Counted from the first letter of the stretch, positions 1 through 11,869 are shown. The stretch: DNA of 64,000 bases from Paralithodes platypus (GCA_032716605.1 CM064572.1:36932813-36996812); one strand, 5' to 3'. A program made the numbers and translations. Notes: generated from the sequence alone by a model not told the origin.

Positions 1-99
1 AATTTTAGCCAGAATCAAGGGTTAAATGGCGTCATCGTGCTGCAGGGGATAATCCGCTATTGATTGCATTTATCTTCAATGTCGTATTTAGTGTTTTTT

Positions 100-340
100 T
101 GTTTTTGCGGGAGACACTGGCTGTAATATTAACCACTTCTTTGCTGGCGACGTCAATGTAATATATTCTAGCTATGTTTAGACGATTGTGTGCAGTTTAA
201 GAAGGATGTGTGGTAGTAAAAGGGTTAAGTGAGATAGTTCAAAGCCTGTTAATCGCTGGAGGCCCTATTTAAGCTAAATAATTTTGTCTAATGGTACCGG
301 TAGCCAAAATATAGTTACAAGGACGGTACCGGTACTCAAC
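100..340. repeat. Old MITE-like repeat (GGCGACGTC / TTAGACGAT family)
   Basis: This stretch shares GGCGACGTC, CTAGCTAT and TTTAGACGAT blocks, in the same order, with copies near 35505-35582 and 42640-42860. A segment with 'tagttcaaagcctgttaat' also recurs at 36130. The 42640 copy is a foldback element and this one is diverged. The boundaries are approximate. Confidence 0.5.
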
Positions 341-1125
341 AGGTTACTAACCTGGGATCGAGTCTCCCGTGGCACCGATATTTTTGTATTGATTTATTTT
401 GGTTTGTTTTAGTTTTTACTTAGAATTACATTATACGAAGTTAAATAACATAATTTGCAGATAATGTGTTAATTTTGTATATAATACGTTTTGAGTGTCT
501 TGGGTTATTATATACAATAATACTGTACTTTAGTATATAAACTAGGATATGGTAATCTAGGTTAGGATATAACATTAAGTTAGGACACAATAAGTTAATT
601 TATGAAAGGATAAACTTAAGTTAGCAGTTAGGCTAGTTACATTAGGGTAGTTAGTGTTATAACAGTAGATTCGATAATATTGTAAGACTATTGTTATCAA
701 GAAACATATACTTTATAAACTCTATATACTTTAACCAATTTTAAACATTGTAGGCTACCATACATTAGTTTAAAATTATCCAAATTACGAATTAAAAAGA
801 TAACAAACTACGTCCGAGGGGCTCAAACTCCTACACTTTGAATGTATGCCTATTACGGTTACCACTGCGCTACTTAATAAACTGCAGACAATCGTCGGTG
901 TATTCTCGATCATATTGATCTTCAATTCCTGTCAATTTTTAAATTGTATTAGAGGTCAAACTCATCATATTTGCGTTAATATGGTATATACTGTAGACTC
1001 GACTTCTTAGTTGCGATTGCGAAACATTAATAACAGCCTACAGACGGAATCTATTCAGGCCAAAATTGGAGTAAATCAATCCGAGGAGCGAGTTCAGCAG
1101 ATATTCGTATGACGACGGTCATGCG
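341..1125. other. No gene seen; AT-rich, one degraded tRNA-like stretch
   Basis: I see no coding potential. On the minus strand around 790-880 there is an A-box-like TAGCGCAGTGGTAAC and a degenerate B-box-like GAGTTTGAGCCCC about 45 bases later, which suggests a decayed tRNA-derived SINE head. It is not a plausible functional tRNA. The rest is AT-rich sequence I do not recognise. Confidence 0.4.
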
Positions 1126-1464
1126 TTAAGGAGAGATTTTCACTTGAGGGTGTTTTTTCTGAAACCCTTTCTCCCTCATGTTTATCCCTATTAATGTTGA
1201 GACATTTTAAGGCGTTTGCCCCATTAGCTTGGCTATTTTATAACTTTTCGCCCCATTTGTCAATATTAAAACTTTTCTTACTGTTTAGGTGTCTATTGTT
1301 TTTCCTGGTGAGCGATAGCGAGTCTGAAATTTAGGATTAACCGACCTTCGGTAGGGACAATTTTCTACCGAAAAATTGACACATTTTTCTTGAAAGGGAG
1401 TCTTGGGAGATATTAAATGTGTTAATGCTTGATAGAGGGCTAGGCATCAAACTAAAACCCTTAA
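1126..1464. mobile_element. G-family MITE copy, TTAA-flanked (331 bp)
   Basis: TTAA lies at 1126-1129 and again at 1461-1464. Between them is the repeat I call the G-family, recognised by a core reading GGTGAGCGATAGCGAG, a CCG-CTTCGG hairpin and a TTTCTACCGAAAAA palindrome. Related copies are at 26318, 38320, 43741, 48881, 52559, 53330 and 54480. The ends (GGAGAGATTTT on the left, GGGTTTTAG read inward from the right) form only a weak inverted repeat. TTAA flanks point to piggyBac-type mobilisation; this is an inference. Confidence 0.65.
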
Positions 1465-1555
1465 GCCAGTGTGATAGGGAGATAACGATTCCATGCCCAA
1501 GGTCGAAGGACGACAGACAGTAAGTAAGTCCCTTTGGGGAAAAGAGGAGGACCAG

Positions 1556-1698
1556 TATAATAATTCAATGTTGTTGCAGGATTGTAGATATACACACAGG
1601 CTTGTAATGTAATTTAATCAGCTTAGGTAGATATTACAATAGATGTTTACAGGTCGAGAGCTGAGCTATAACTGGCAGCTAATGCTGTCTGAGCATAC
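1556..1698 (-). repeat. Gypsy-2 left (3') LTR, outer part
   Basis: This is the outer 143 bp of the 246 bp left LTR of the minus-strand Gypsy-2 element. It matches 16694-16836 almost exactly; I see three substitutions over the whole LTR. The LTR is cut at 1698 by the Gmr1-like element and resumes after 11455. Confidence 0.9.
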
Positions 1699-3590
1699 TG
1701 TGACGCTTCTGCATAGTAGCCACGTGCGGGCATGCGCGCGCGTCGGCTGCCCAGCCGTTTAGAAACCGGCTGGTGGCAGCCGGTCGGCAGGCTTTTCCTT
1801 AGTATATATCCTACGACAACGTAACTAATGTCTGGGATATTCTTATGTTGTTTCACAGCTTGAAGCTGCCTTATTCTTAACCAACGCATCTTAGTATATT
1901 TTATTCTCAATAGTTGATTATTTCATTATAATATATAAGATGTAAGTCTAGTGAGGGCGGGAGGAGACGAGCGGGAGAGAGAGACTGGCTTGGGACGTTG
2001 CTTCGCTTGCCAGCTTGGGACGAGCCTGAAGCGTTGCCATATGCATTTCATTGCAACGTTAGGCTTAGTTTCGACTCACGCACGGGGTAGAGGATTTTGA
2101 CCCGGCAACTGTTTTGAGTGTTGCCAAGCATGGGATGTATTCTGCATGCCTAGGGCGGGATCCAGACAGATTCAAGACTCAGAGCTCACCTCACTGTCAT
2201 ACCCTTCGGACCCCCTTGATATCTATCCCTCTCAACCCCACTTAAAAACTTTCTCTCTTACTTTGTATACCTTCCTTCCACTACTTCACCAATCTATTTA
2301 ATTATCCCATCCCCTTGATAGACCTTATATCTATTATTGTATTAACGACGAGCTCTCAGATAATTAGATAGGATTTTGGGCCTTATGCAGGGATGTAATT
2401 GTTAATGAGACCTAGGAAGCTTTTTTGTTGTCTCATATTTGGTGGTTTCATGCTTGCTAGTGTGTTCTTGTGTCAGGTTAGCAGGGGCTAGACCGGAGGG
2501 GAGGCTTTTTGCGATCCTTTAAGTAAAGTCTGCTGGTGCGAGTCCTGTGGACCCGCACGACTTTACTAGGATACCCGTGGGAGTCTGGGAGCATTTTCTT
2601 GTCTGTGTCCCTGTGTGTCTAGTGTTGTGTTGTGTGAGGGCCCTTGCCTAGTCCACTCAGCACTGCGCTAGCATGTCTTGCTTTTGTTTTAGGGTCGCCA
2701 GGAGAGAGTCAGATACTTGGGATCTGAGTCTCTCAAGAGAGCACCCTTTCAATTAGAGTAATTTGGCGCACAGACTTGGGAACGTCCCTAGGCTAGAGCA
2801 GGTGGCTCAGCCCGGGTATCCGAAGCCTATATCCTTCCGGCTAGACCTCTGCCACCTGGCAGATTAACAGCTAGGGGTTTATTATCTCTGTATGCTTGTT
2901 ATTGTGCCACAGTTTACCGTTTTTGTGAGCATTGTGAGTCAGGGTGTGGCTTAGAGACTCTGTCCGAGCAGGCTTGCCTGACTAAGAGTGAGAAGCACAC
3001 CTGTATGTGGTTATGTTGCGAGTTGCTACCTTTATTTAATTATACTTATGCCATTATACACTGTATGGCCTATCACTAGTATTTATTCCTGCGTATGAGT
3101 TAAGAGTTCTCTAAATCCGTAACGTACTTTCTTTGCTAAGCATCAGATCCTACAGTAGCCGCATGCAGTTTAGAAACCCGCATCTTGTCTACCTGTACGA
3201 TGTTTTGAGGACTGTTTGCTTTCACCTTTTTTCACGCAGGGGTGATTAGTTGTATTAATTAATGTAACGTTAAATGGACTTTCTTCTATTTTGTTATTAA
3301 ATTGTTTCTGCAATTTTATTCCGTTATCTATCTTTTCCTTGAAGCTTTAAGTCAACTTATTGTGTGATCTTTTATATAGCCTGCTTGACTATCAGCAGTC
3401 TATAGTGCGTGCACCCTGTAACCGAGTCATAGGATACCTCGTTGTCCAGGCAGGACTCTTAACGGTTTAGGGTGGTTTGTTGCCTGGGTTTATAGATAAG
3501 GGTTGGATCTAGCGTTTTCCGTTGTTGCTTGTTGCCGCATACCTAGTCCAATAGAAAGAGCCCAGTGTTTATATATCCCAGGACGTAACA
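1699..3590 (+). repeat. 5' LTR of the Gmr1-like element (1892 bp)
   Basis: The LTR has TG...CA termini and is followed directly by a primer-binding-site-like sequence. Against the 3' LTR it has a few substitutions and small indels, for example 8 extra bases near 2102-2110 and 2 extra bases near 2408. It is unusually long for a Gypsy LTR. It should carry the promoter and polyadenylation signal, but I cannot place them with confidence. Confidence 0.92.
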
Positions 3591-3591
3591 A

Positions 3592-3610
3592 ATGGCGACC
3601 TTGCATAGGA
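3592..3610 (+). other. Primer-binding site
   Basis: ATGGCGACC begins two bases after the 5' LTR. TGGCGACC starts are known from arthropod Gypsy elements primed by an arginine tRNA (the mdg1/412 group). The tRNA assignment here is inferred from that similarity only. Confidence 0.6.
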
Positions 3611-3805
3611 TTTACTGAACAGAGGAATATAGTGGTCATTTGTTTTGAGATTCCTTATGATTAAAGGAATACAGTGGACATAGAGTTTTTTTTTTGGAGC
3701 AACCAATATAACACATTAAAGACTTTAAATAACATTAGTATATACATACTTGCATAGGAGATAAGGCACATTCTATAACCGTGATAATTACTGCAGTACA
3801 CAAAC

Positions 3806-5279
3806 ATGTCTAATACATCAGAACACAGTGATGGGTCAGGTCACGATACGGGCTCGGAGGGAGAAAGACCTGTGGAGTGGCTAGTCGATAGCGAGGAGGG
3901 TGCTAGAAGATTTTTAGAGGTGCCCCTTACCGCTACCAGGGTGTTGAAGCTGAATAAGTATGGCTTAAAGTGTGTGGCAGGTCTTCAGGGTCACCAGGGT
4001 TTAAGTGGCATGAGGAAAGATCAGCTGAGGACTTTGATATTGGGTTTAGAAGGGAGAGACCTGGGTGGAGAGGTGACTGGGGGCCCCGGTTCCCAGCCCC
4101 CCCTCCACTCTACCCCCAAATCAAACGTCAGGGTGCCTGAATTTAGTACATACCCCCAAGTTGATGGTCAATGGCAGCGTGGAATTCAATCACAGGTAAC
4201 CCTCTCCATTAAATGCACCTTCCCCTCCTCAAGGGTTGACTCCAGATTTGTTGTTTCGGCTTGAGATGGCCAAGGTTGAGGTTGCTAGAGCTCAGGTTGA
4301 GGCTGCCGAGAGACAGGCTAGTGTGCAGGCTGAGGCTGCAGAGAGAACAGCTATACGAGAGGCTGAACTGCAGGCAGAGTCTACTAGGTATCGGGCTGAC
4401 AGGGAGCTGGAGATCTCTCGAGTGGAGGTAACAGGGCGAAATATTGGGGGAGGTAACAGACATCGGGACCAATTATTGTCGCACCTGCTTAAACTAGTTC
4501 CTGTGTTCGGCTAAAAGCGTATGATGCACTACCTTTAGAGTCCTGTGTAGTTTATGATGAGCTAAAGAAGGCTGTGCTACGGGCCTATTAGTTACAACCA
4601 GAAACTTACCGCTTGAAGTTTCGGGGTGTTACTAAGGGCAAGGATAGTACCTTCCTAGAACACGCCCGGGACTTGTCTGATGCACTACGACATTGGCTGC
4701 GTTCTGAGAGGGCAGCTACTTTTGAGGAGTTGAGTGAGCTAGTTCTCTTGGAGCAGTTCTTTAAGTGCACAGGCGGGGACTTAACATTAAATATAAAGGA
4801 AAACAAATCCTAGAACTCTCCAGGAGGCAGCAGAAATGGCTGACCTCCGACTGTCATTAATTCGAGGGTGCGGAGCAGCAGCTAGGAGTGAGTCGGGTGC
4901 AAAGGATCGTACCCCTCCCCCTCCCAAGAATTTTGATACACATAAATACACAAAACCATCTAGCACTGACAATAAAACTGAACATAAACCAAATACCGTC
5001 CCGTATAAGAAGTCTAATGGTACCTCTCACTCCCAAGGGAAACCAAAGAGTAAAGAGTGCTTTGCATGTCACAAGGAGGGTCACTTTGCAAATGCTTGTC
5101 CGAACAAGCCACCAAAAAAGGTTGTGTCATTGGCCCGCAGCATAGGGGTGTCGCCTATATCTTCTGAGTTTGCCAAGGGTAGTTCGTCAGAGGGTGGGAC
5201 ACAGCCTGTGTTCAAGAGTTCGGAAGGCTCGAACCCTGTCCGTGACGTCTTTGGGGTCATAGAGGGCATGGTTTTGTGA
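3806..5279 (+). pseudogene. gag: gag of the Gmr1-like element, frameshifted
   Basis: Gag forms the virus-like particle and binds RNA. It is broken over at least three frames here. The N-terminal piece (3806-4264) starts MSNTSEHSDG and is acidic. A coiled-coil piece (4236-4514) is rich in A/E/R heptads. A capsid piece (4613-4813) contains WLRSE, then EELSEL, then VLLEQFF, which resembles the SCAN domain of vertebrate zinc-finger proteins. A nucleocapsid piece (4836-5279) has one CCHC knuckle, CFACHKEGHFANAC. Between 4515 and 4612 the frame is broken by stops. SCAN is established to derive from a Gmr1-like gag capsid, which agrees with the domain order of the downstream pol. The last gag frame overlaps the pol frame by 4 nt in the -1 register, which could be a lesion or a recoding site; I favour a lesion. 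Confidence 0.8.
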
Positions 5280-8200
5280 GGTGGGCTGGCGAAAGGCGAG
5301 GAGTTAAGCTATTGCGTGATAAGGGGGCTTCTCAGACCTTGTTAAAGAACTTTACTGGTAGACCGATTAACGCTGCTCGGGTGGTGGTAGTTCAGGGGAT
5401 CAATGCTACGAAGTCCTACCCGCTGGTGCGGATGGAGCTAGAGGTGGGTGGTGTGGCGAAGGAGCTGGATGTAGGAATTGTAGAGAACTTGCCTGTTGGG
5501 GGCGTCGACCTCCTCCTCGGCAACGACTTTGCGGTGCCTGCTTCTAAGGTTTCACCCTTGGTCGTTGCCGAGAAGGCGGCCGACGTTAGTAGGGAGGAAC
5601 AGGAGTGGGTTGAGAAGTGTAGCGTACAAACCATGGCGTGTGTTGTGACGCGTTCTCAGACATCCGGAGCCTTGCAGCCACCACCTCAGTCTATCAAACC
5701 GCGCAGGAAAGGTCACAAGAAAACGGGAAGTGTTGGTCAATTGGAGAGTTTTGAGCCGGCAGTGTTTCTTGGTGACTCATTATTGGCACCTATGTTAGAG
5801 TCTGGAGAGGCCCCGGGGCCTGTCCCCGCTAGTGCAGGTGCAGGGCAGGAAGAGACTCTGCGACAGCATCGTTATGCGCAGCGTGAGGAAAGGATGGCTC
5901 AGCGGGACATTGGAGGTGCAAATAAATTATTTAAGATGAACTTGGATAATCTCGCACCTGCTGATATATGTTCCTTGCAGCTGGAAGATCCTGAAGTCAG
6001 GGCGTGTGGTAATGGTGCTGTCGAACTGGAGAGCGATGGGGATGCGCAGCCTGGTGATTTTTTCTTGTCCGAGGGGATCTTGTATCGGAGACATCAGGAT
6101 CCCAAGAAAAAGTGGGATGGCGGGTCAGGATTAGTGGACCAGTTAGTAGTACCGAGGGTGTGCCGTGAGAGCTTATTGAGATTAGCTCATGATGTGCCTT
6201 TGGCAGGGCACTTGGGGGCACGTAAGACGGAAGCAGCTCTGAGCAAGCTTTTCTGGTGGCCTGGGTTAAAGGCGAGTGTCGTGTCATGGGTGTCACAGTG
6301 TCACACATGTCAAGTTGTTGGGAAACCCAATCAGGTCATCCCGAGAGCCCCATTACAACCCATCCCTGTCATTGGGCCGCCCTTCAGCAAAGTAGTTATC
6401 GATATGGTTGGATCATTGCCCCCCACTAGTGCCGGCAATAAATTTGTACTAACTGTAATGGATGTAGCAACACGGTATCCAGATGCTTACCCCATGCACA
6501 ACGGGATGGCTAAGACTGTTGTCAAAAACCTACTTGTCTATTTCTCTCGTTATGGCTACCGTCAGGAGATCCAGTCTGATCAGGGATCCAATTTTACTTC
6601 TGCTCTGTTTAAGCAGACCATGCAGCAACATGGGATAGTGTCTGTGGTGTCATCTGCCTACCATCCCGAGAGTCAGGGAGTTTTGGAAAGGTGGCACTCG
6701 ACTCTCAAGAGTATGTTGCGATGTTATTGCATGGAAAATGGGAAGGACTGGGATCTAGGTCTCCCATACGTTTTATTTGCTGCGAGAGAAGTACCTGGGG
6801 AGAGCTTGGGATTTAGCCCGAACGAGTTGGTTTTTGGACACAGGGTCAGGGGGCCCCTTCACATAGTCAAGGAGATCTGGGAGGGAGTCACTCAGCCATG
6901 CTCGCTTCTAAAGTATGTTGTTGAAAGCCGTGAGAGAATGCTAAAGAGCCTGGAGGTAGCGGGTCGGAACCTTGAGAGTTCACAAGCTCAGATGAAGGAC
7001 AGATACGACCAGAAGGTGAAGCTGAGGGAGTTTGAAGTAGATCAGGAGGTACTGATACTACTGCCTCTGGTGGGACACCCCTTGTCTGCCAAGTATTCTG
7101 GTCCGTATCGGGTTGTAAGGAAAGTTTCTGATCTAGACTATTTAGTAGCTACTCCTGATCGTAAGAAAAAGAACCAACTTTGCCATGTAAATCTGATGAA
7201 AGAGTATGTGAGGCGCCCCTCCGAGCCTCTCACTGTCCCGGTGTTGATCTGCAGCGATCATGGTGGAGAAGGAGGAAGGGACAGTCAAGCTGCGGGGGAG
7301 GATAATTGGGATTGTCATGTTTCCGCGGATCAGTGGGCGGGGAATTCTAGACAAGTGGCTCACGAGTTGATATTGCACCTGCCTGAGCAACAGCGTGTAG
7401 CTGTGCAGCACTTGTTTGATTCAAACCCAGCTGTTTTCGCGGAGCATCCTGGCCTCACTACTCAAGCGGTGCACGATGTCGATGTTGGGAACCACCTGCC
7501 CTTTAAATCAGTGCCATACCGTGTTCCCCCTATTAAATTATCAGCACTTAGGGAAGAGCTGGATTATATGCTGAAACGTGGGCTGATTTCTGAGGGTGCA
7601 GTAAGGTGGACTTCCCCAGTCACACTGCAGCCCAAACCAGATGGCAAGGTGCGGTTTTGTATAGATTTCCGCAGGTTGAATGGTTTAACCCCCACAAATG
7701 CCTACCCTCTCCCTCGCGTGGACGACAGTGTGGATAAGATAGGAAAAGCCAAGTTCCTCACTAAGATAGACCTTGTTAAGGGTTATTGGCAAGTGCCCTT
7801 GTCTGAGCAAGCGCGAGAGGTGTGTGGGTTTGTGGTGGACGGTGCCACATATCGTTGCCATGTTATGCCATACGGGCTGAAAAATGCCCCTGCAACGTTT
7901 CAGAAATTAATGAACGACATTGTAGCCGACATTCCCAACTGTACGGTGTACCTAGATGATGTCATAATATACGACGATGATTTTAACAGTCACTGTGCTC
8001 ACATCGGACAGCTTTTTAACCCTTAATTAGCGGCTCACCACATAAGTCGTATTTAATAAAGCTGGACTATGTGGCGGCGCTCGACATAGGTCGAGTGGCA
8101 ATTTCAGCACGTAATGTTGCTGAGAGAGAGAGACAAGTGGTGGCAGGAGAGTAGTGAGCGTATGACTGCTCCAGACCACCGCGGCGAACATACTGACACA

Positions 8201-9248
8201 AATCCCAGCTCCCTCCTCCCTCTCTCACTCGCTATATAAGGAATTGTATCGGGAAAGTGGCTAATTACATGCTTTTTGCACTCGCGTTGCACGGTTATTG
8301 CAAGAAAACTAGCCATCATAAAAGGATCGTTATGGTGTCATTCGAAAGCTCTGTTTATGCCCTTTCAGGGATAGGTACTTGTTTTACGTTCTGGGTCTTA
8401 TTTAGGCATGAAAATGATCACGTAAACAACCCTATTTTGGCTAAAAACACCCCGCTGGGCGGTACATAAAAATAAACCGCATAGGCCGCTCGTAAGGTGT
8501 TAATAAACTGAATGAAGCAGGTTTGGTGGTAAACCTGGGTAAGTGCGATTTTGTCAAAGCCACAGTTTTGTACCTGGGATTCGAGGTGGGGATGGGTAAG
8601 GTGTGCCCTCCACAGACAAAGATCAAAGCCATCGATCAGTTTCCTCAGCCTACGACTAAGAAACAAATCATGCGGTTTCTAGGTATGATAGGCTATTAAA
8701 GTCGCTTCATCAAAGGCTATTCGACTGTACTTGCACCTTTAACTGACTTATTATCTAAGGACAAGAAGTTCCGGTGGGTTCCTGAGTGTGCAGAGACGTT
8801 TTCCTTGGTGAAACACCTGTTATGTACCCACCCCATACTCAGGGCCCCGGACTTCAGCAGACCTTTTCAGCTGGCGACTGATGCCAGTGGCGTAGGGGCT
8901 GGGGCTGTCTTGTTACAGACAGATAATGAAGGTATCGAACATTCAGTGAGTTTTTACAGTAAAGAATTCAATAGTGCACAAAGGAATTACTCTGTAATTG
9001 AAAAAGAACTCCAGGCGATAGTGCTGGCGCTCAGGCACTTCGATGTATATGTTCCTGCTTTCGGACCAGTCGTAGTGGTTTATACCGATCATCACCCTCT
9101 GAAATTCTTGAATCAGTTTCATAACCGGAATATGAGGCTGACCAGGTGGTCACTCATGCTTCAGGAGTATAATCTGGACATACGCCATATTGCCGGTTCT
9201 GATAACGTGATAGCGGATTGTCTATCAAGGGTGGATGATGTTGGTTAG
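5276..9248 (+). pseudogene. pol: pol of the Gmr1-like element (PR-IN-GPY-RT-RH), interrupted by a MITE
   Basis: The first open segment (5276-8026, 916 residues) starts with a protease relic: DKGAS near residue 15 replaces the catalytic D-T/S-GA, with LLLGNDF further on. The integrase zinc region (H..H near 304-312, CHTC at about 342-345) leads into the D, D, E core: VIDMVG (~375), QSDQGSNF (~433) and LERWHS (~470). A GPY-type module, SGPYRVV, is near 608. RT follows with FCIDFRRLN, TKIDLVKGYWQ, MPYGLKNAPATF and YLDDVIIY (~892). The frame then runs into a 480 bp TTAA-flanked MITE (8020-8499). RT resumes in the proper frame at 8504, has a stop near 8698, and RNase H follows at 8805-9248 (TDASG, EKELQA, YTDHHPL, SDNVIAD). 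9249-9561 is AT-rich and non-coding. IN before RT is the notable feature. Confidence 0.9.
8016..8503. mobile_element. MITE-480 copy 1, TTAA-flanked, inside RT
   Basis: A 480 bp element (8020-8499) lies between TTAA at 8016-8019 and 8500-8503. Its ends are CCCTTAATTAGCGGC and, read inward from the right, CACCTTACGAGCGGC. An equally long, nearly identical copy is at 44776-45255. It carries a small palindrome CTCGACATAGGTCGAG near 8078 and a TATATAAGG box near 8233. No transposase is encoded. TTAA specificity and the CCC start fit a non-autonomous piggyBac-type element. Confidence 0.88.
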
Positions 9249-9561
9249 ACTGCCACAGGATTGAGGGTTGAGTGTGGAGGAAAATAGGCTGTCACTGTAG
9301 TTCAGCCGAAAAAAACAAATTAAAAAAGCAAAAACCTTATAAAAACTCTTTATTTTTTATAACGTGTAGAATTTTGTATAAGATGTTGTAGCAGTATCTA
9401 AGTTGAATGTTTTTGCTTTTTGTCGCTAAGTTAGTTGAACTTGCTCGGTGGAGCGCAACAGTCTTTATTTTTTTTATATATAGAGCCTTGTGTCGTAACA
9501 GTGTGTGGTACAATGAGAAGCTTTCTGTTAGATATGAAGAACTTAGTCAAGGGTCTTATAT

Positions 9562-9571
9562 ATGGGGGAGG
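9562..9571 (+). other. Polypurine tract of the Gmr1-like element
   Basis: ATGGGGGAGG sits immediately before the 3' LTR start TGTGACG. This is the expected position and composition for a plus-strand priming polypurine tract. Confidence 0.75.
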
Positions 9572-11455
9572 TGTGACGCTTCTGCATAGTAGCCACGTGT
9601 GGGCATGCGCGCGCGTCGGCTGCCCAGCCATTTAGAAACCGGCTGGTGGCAGCCGGTCGGCAGGCTTTTCCTTAGTATATATCCTACGACAACGTAACTA
9701 ATGTCTGGGATATTCTTATGTTGTTTCACAGCTTGAAGCTGCCCTTATTCTTAACCAACGCATCTTAGTATATTTTATTCTCGATAGTTGATTATTTCAT
9801 TATAATATATAAGATGTAAGTCTAGTGAGGGCGGGAGGAGACGAGCGGGAGAGAGAGACCGGCTTGGGACGTTGCTTCGCTTGCCAGCTTGGGACGAGCC
9901 TGAAGCGTTGCCATATGTATTTGATTGCAACGTTAGGCTTAGTTTCGACTCGCGCACGGGGTTGAGGATTTTGACTGTGTTGAGTGTTGCCAAGCATGGG
10001 ATGTATTCTGCATGTCTAGGGCGGGGTCCAGACAGATTCAAGACTCAGAGCTCACCTCACTGTCGTACCCTTCGGACCCCCTTGATATCTATCCCTCTCA
10101 ACCCCACTTAGAAACTTTCTCTCTTACTTTGTATACCTTCCTTCCACTACTTCACCAATCTAGTTAATTATCCCATCCCCTTGATAGACCTTATATCTAT
10201 TATTGTATTAACGACGAGCTCTCAGATAATTAGATAGGATTTTGGGCCTTATGCAGGGATGTAATTGTTAATGACCTAGGAAGCTTTTTTGTTGTCTCAT
10301 ATTTGGTGGTTTCATGCTTGCTAGTGTGTTCTTGTGTCAGGTTAGCAGGGGCTAGACCGGAGGGGAGGCTTTTTGCGATCCTTTAAGTAAAGTCTGCTGG
10401 TGCGAGTCCTGAGGACCCGCACGACTTTACTAGGATACCCGTGGGAGTCTGGGGGCATTTTCTTGTCTGTGTCCCTGTGTGTCTAGTGTTGTGTTGTGTG
10501 AGGGCCCTTGCCTAGTCCACTCAGCACTGCGCTAGCACGTCTTGCTTTTGTTTTAGGGTCGCCAGGAGAGAGTCAGATACTTGGGATCTGAGTCTCTCAA
10601 GAGAGCACCCTTTCAATTAGAGTAATTTGGCGCACAGACTTGGGAACGTCCCTAGACTAGAGCAGGTGGCTCAGCCCGGGTATCCGAAGCCTATATCCTT
10701 CCGGCTAGACCTCTGCCACCTGGCAGATTAACAGCTAGGGGTTTATTATCTCTGTATGCTTGCTATTGTGCCACAGTTTACCGTTTTTGTGAGCATTGTG
10801 AGTCAGGGTGTGGCTTAGAGACTCTGTCCGAGCAGGCTTGCCTGACTAAGAGTGAGAAGCACACCTGTATGTGGTTATGTTGCGAGTTGCTGCCTTTATT
10901 TAATTATACCTATGCCATTATACACTGTATGGCCTATCACTAGTATTTATTCCTGCGTATGAGTTAAGAGTTCTCTAAATCCGTAACGTACTTTCTTTGC
11001 TAAGCATCAGATCCTACAGTAGCCGCATGCAGTTTAGAAACCCGCATCTTGTCTACCTGTACGATGTTTTGAGGACTGTTTGCTTTCACCTTCTTTCACG
11101 CAGGGGTGATTAGTTGTATTAATTAACGTAACGTTAAATGTACTTTCTTCTAGTTTGTTATTAAATTGTTTCTGCAATTTAATTCCGTTATCTATCTTTT
11201 CCTTGAAGCTTTAAGTCAACTTAATTGTGTGATCTTTTATATAGCCTGCTTGACTATCAGCAGTCTATAGTGCGTGCACCCTGTAACCGAGTCATAGGAT
11301 ACCTCGTTGTCCAGGCAGGACTCTTGATGGTTTAGGGTGGTTTGTTGCCTGGGTTTATAGATAAGGGTTGGATCTAGCGTTTTCCGTTGTTGCTTGTTGC
11401 CGCATACCTAGTCCAATAGAAAGAGCCCAGTGTTTATATATCCCAGGACGTAACA
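9572..11455 (+). repeat. 3' LTR of the Gmr1-like element (1884 bp)
   Basis: This copy matches the 5' LTR from TGTGACG to GTAACA, with scattered substitutions and small indels. It is followed by the ATAC duplication and then by the inner part of the Gypsy-2 LTR. Confidence 0.92.
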
Positions 11456-11562
11456 ATACTGAGTCAATCAGTGCGAGTGCGCAGGTTGAGTGAATCATTA
11501 TGGAAAATGGAATACTGAAACAATTTGATCAGGGAGACTAAACTAAATGACATATCATGACA
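11456..11562 (-). repeat. Gypsy-2 left (3') LTR, inner part
   Basis: This continues the LTR begun at 1556. 1556-1698 plus 11460-11562 gives 246 bp, equal to the right LTR. On the minus strand it starts TGTCATGATATG, directly after the polypurine tract AAGAAAGGGGGA (11563-11574). Confidence 0.9.
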
Positions 11563-11869
11563 TCCCCCTTTCTTTAAGTAATTTTATTTTACAAATATTG
11601 AATAGCGCTCAATTAATTATTTAATACTTTTTAGCATTGACAAACAGTTTGATATTATCTACTGACTCATACAGATAATTTAAATGAGTATTGTATTGTA
11701 ATCAATAAACATTGCGCCAAAAAACATTGAACAAACATTAATAGAAACTAAATTAACTTTATTTATGTTTAACATAACTGATAAAGAAGATTATTGTATT
11801 TACAATATTTCCATTGATTACATCCTACCATCTTTTGTAGGATTAATAAACATCAGACATTTTATTCAT

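Larger units (their letters stand above)
1699..11455 (+). mobile_element. Gmr1-like Ty3/Gypsy LTR retrotransposon with IN upstream of RT
   Basis: This is a full-length LTR retrotransposon of about 9.76 kb. Its LTRs (1699-3590 and 9572-11455) begin TGTGACG and end GTAACA. A 4 bp target duplication, ATAC, lies at 1695-1698 and 11456-11459. The uninterrupted site is present in the other LTR of the host element (16694-16939), which reads straight through GCATACTGAGTC, so the duplication and the insertion point are confirmed within the window. Internal order is gag, protease-like, integrase, GPY/F, reverse transcriptase, RNase H. That order is typical of Copia and of the exceptional Gmr1 clade of Gypsy, not of ordinary Gypsy. 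LTR copies look about 98 percent identical by eye, so insertion is recent, yet the coding region is already frameshifted and carries a MITE. Confidence 0.92.

Noticed and set aside
5260..5282. Programmed -1 frameshift between gag and pol of the Gmr1-like element
   Set aside because: No canonical slippery heptamer is visible and other frame lesions occur in the same gag, so a simple mutation is as likely.
8257..8469. 70-codon frame conserved in both MITE-480 copies (also 45004-45231)
   Set aside because: Both copies are nearly identical at DNA level, so conservation is not informative; no recognisable domain.
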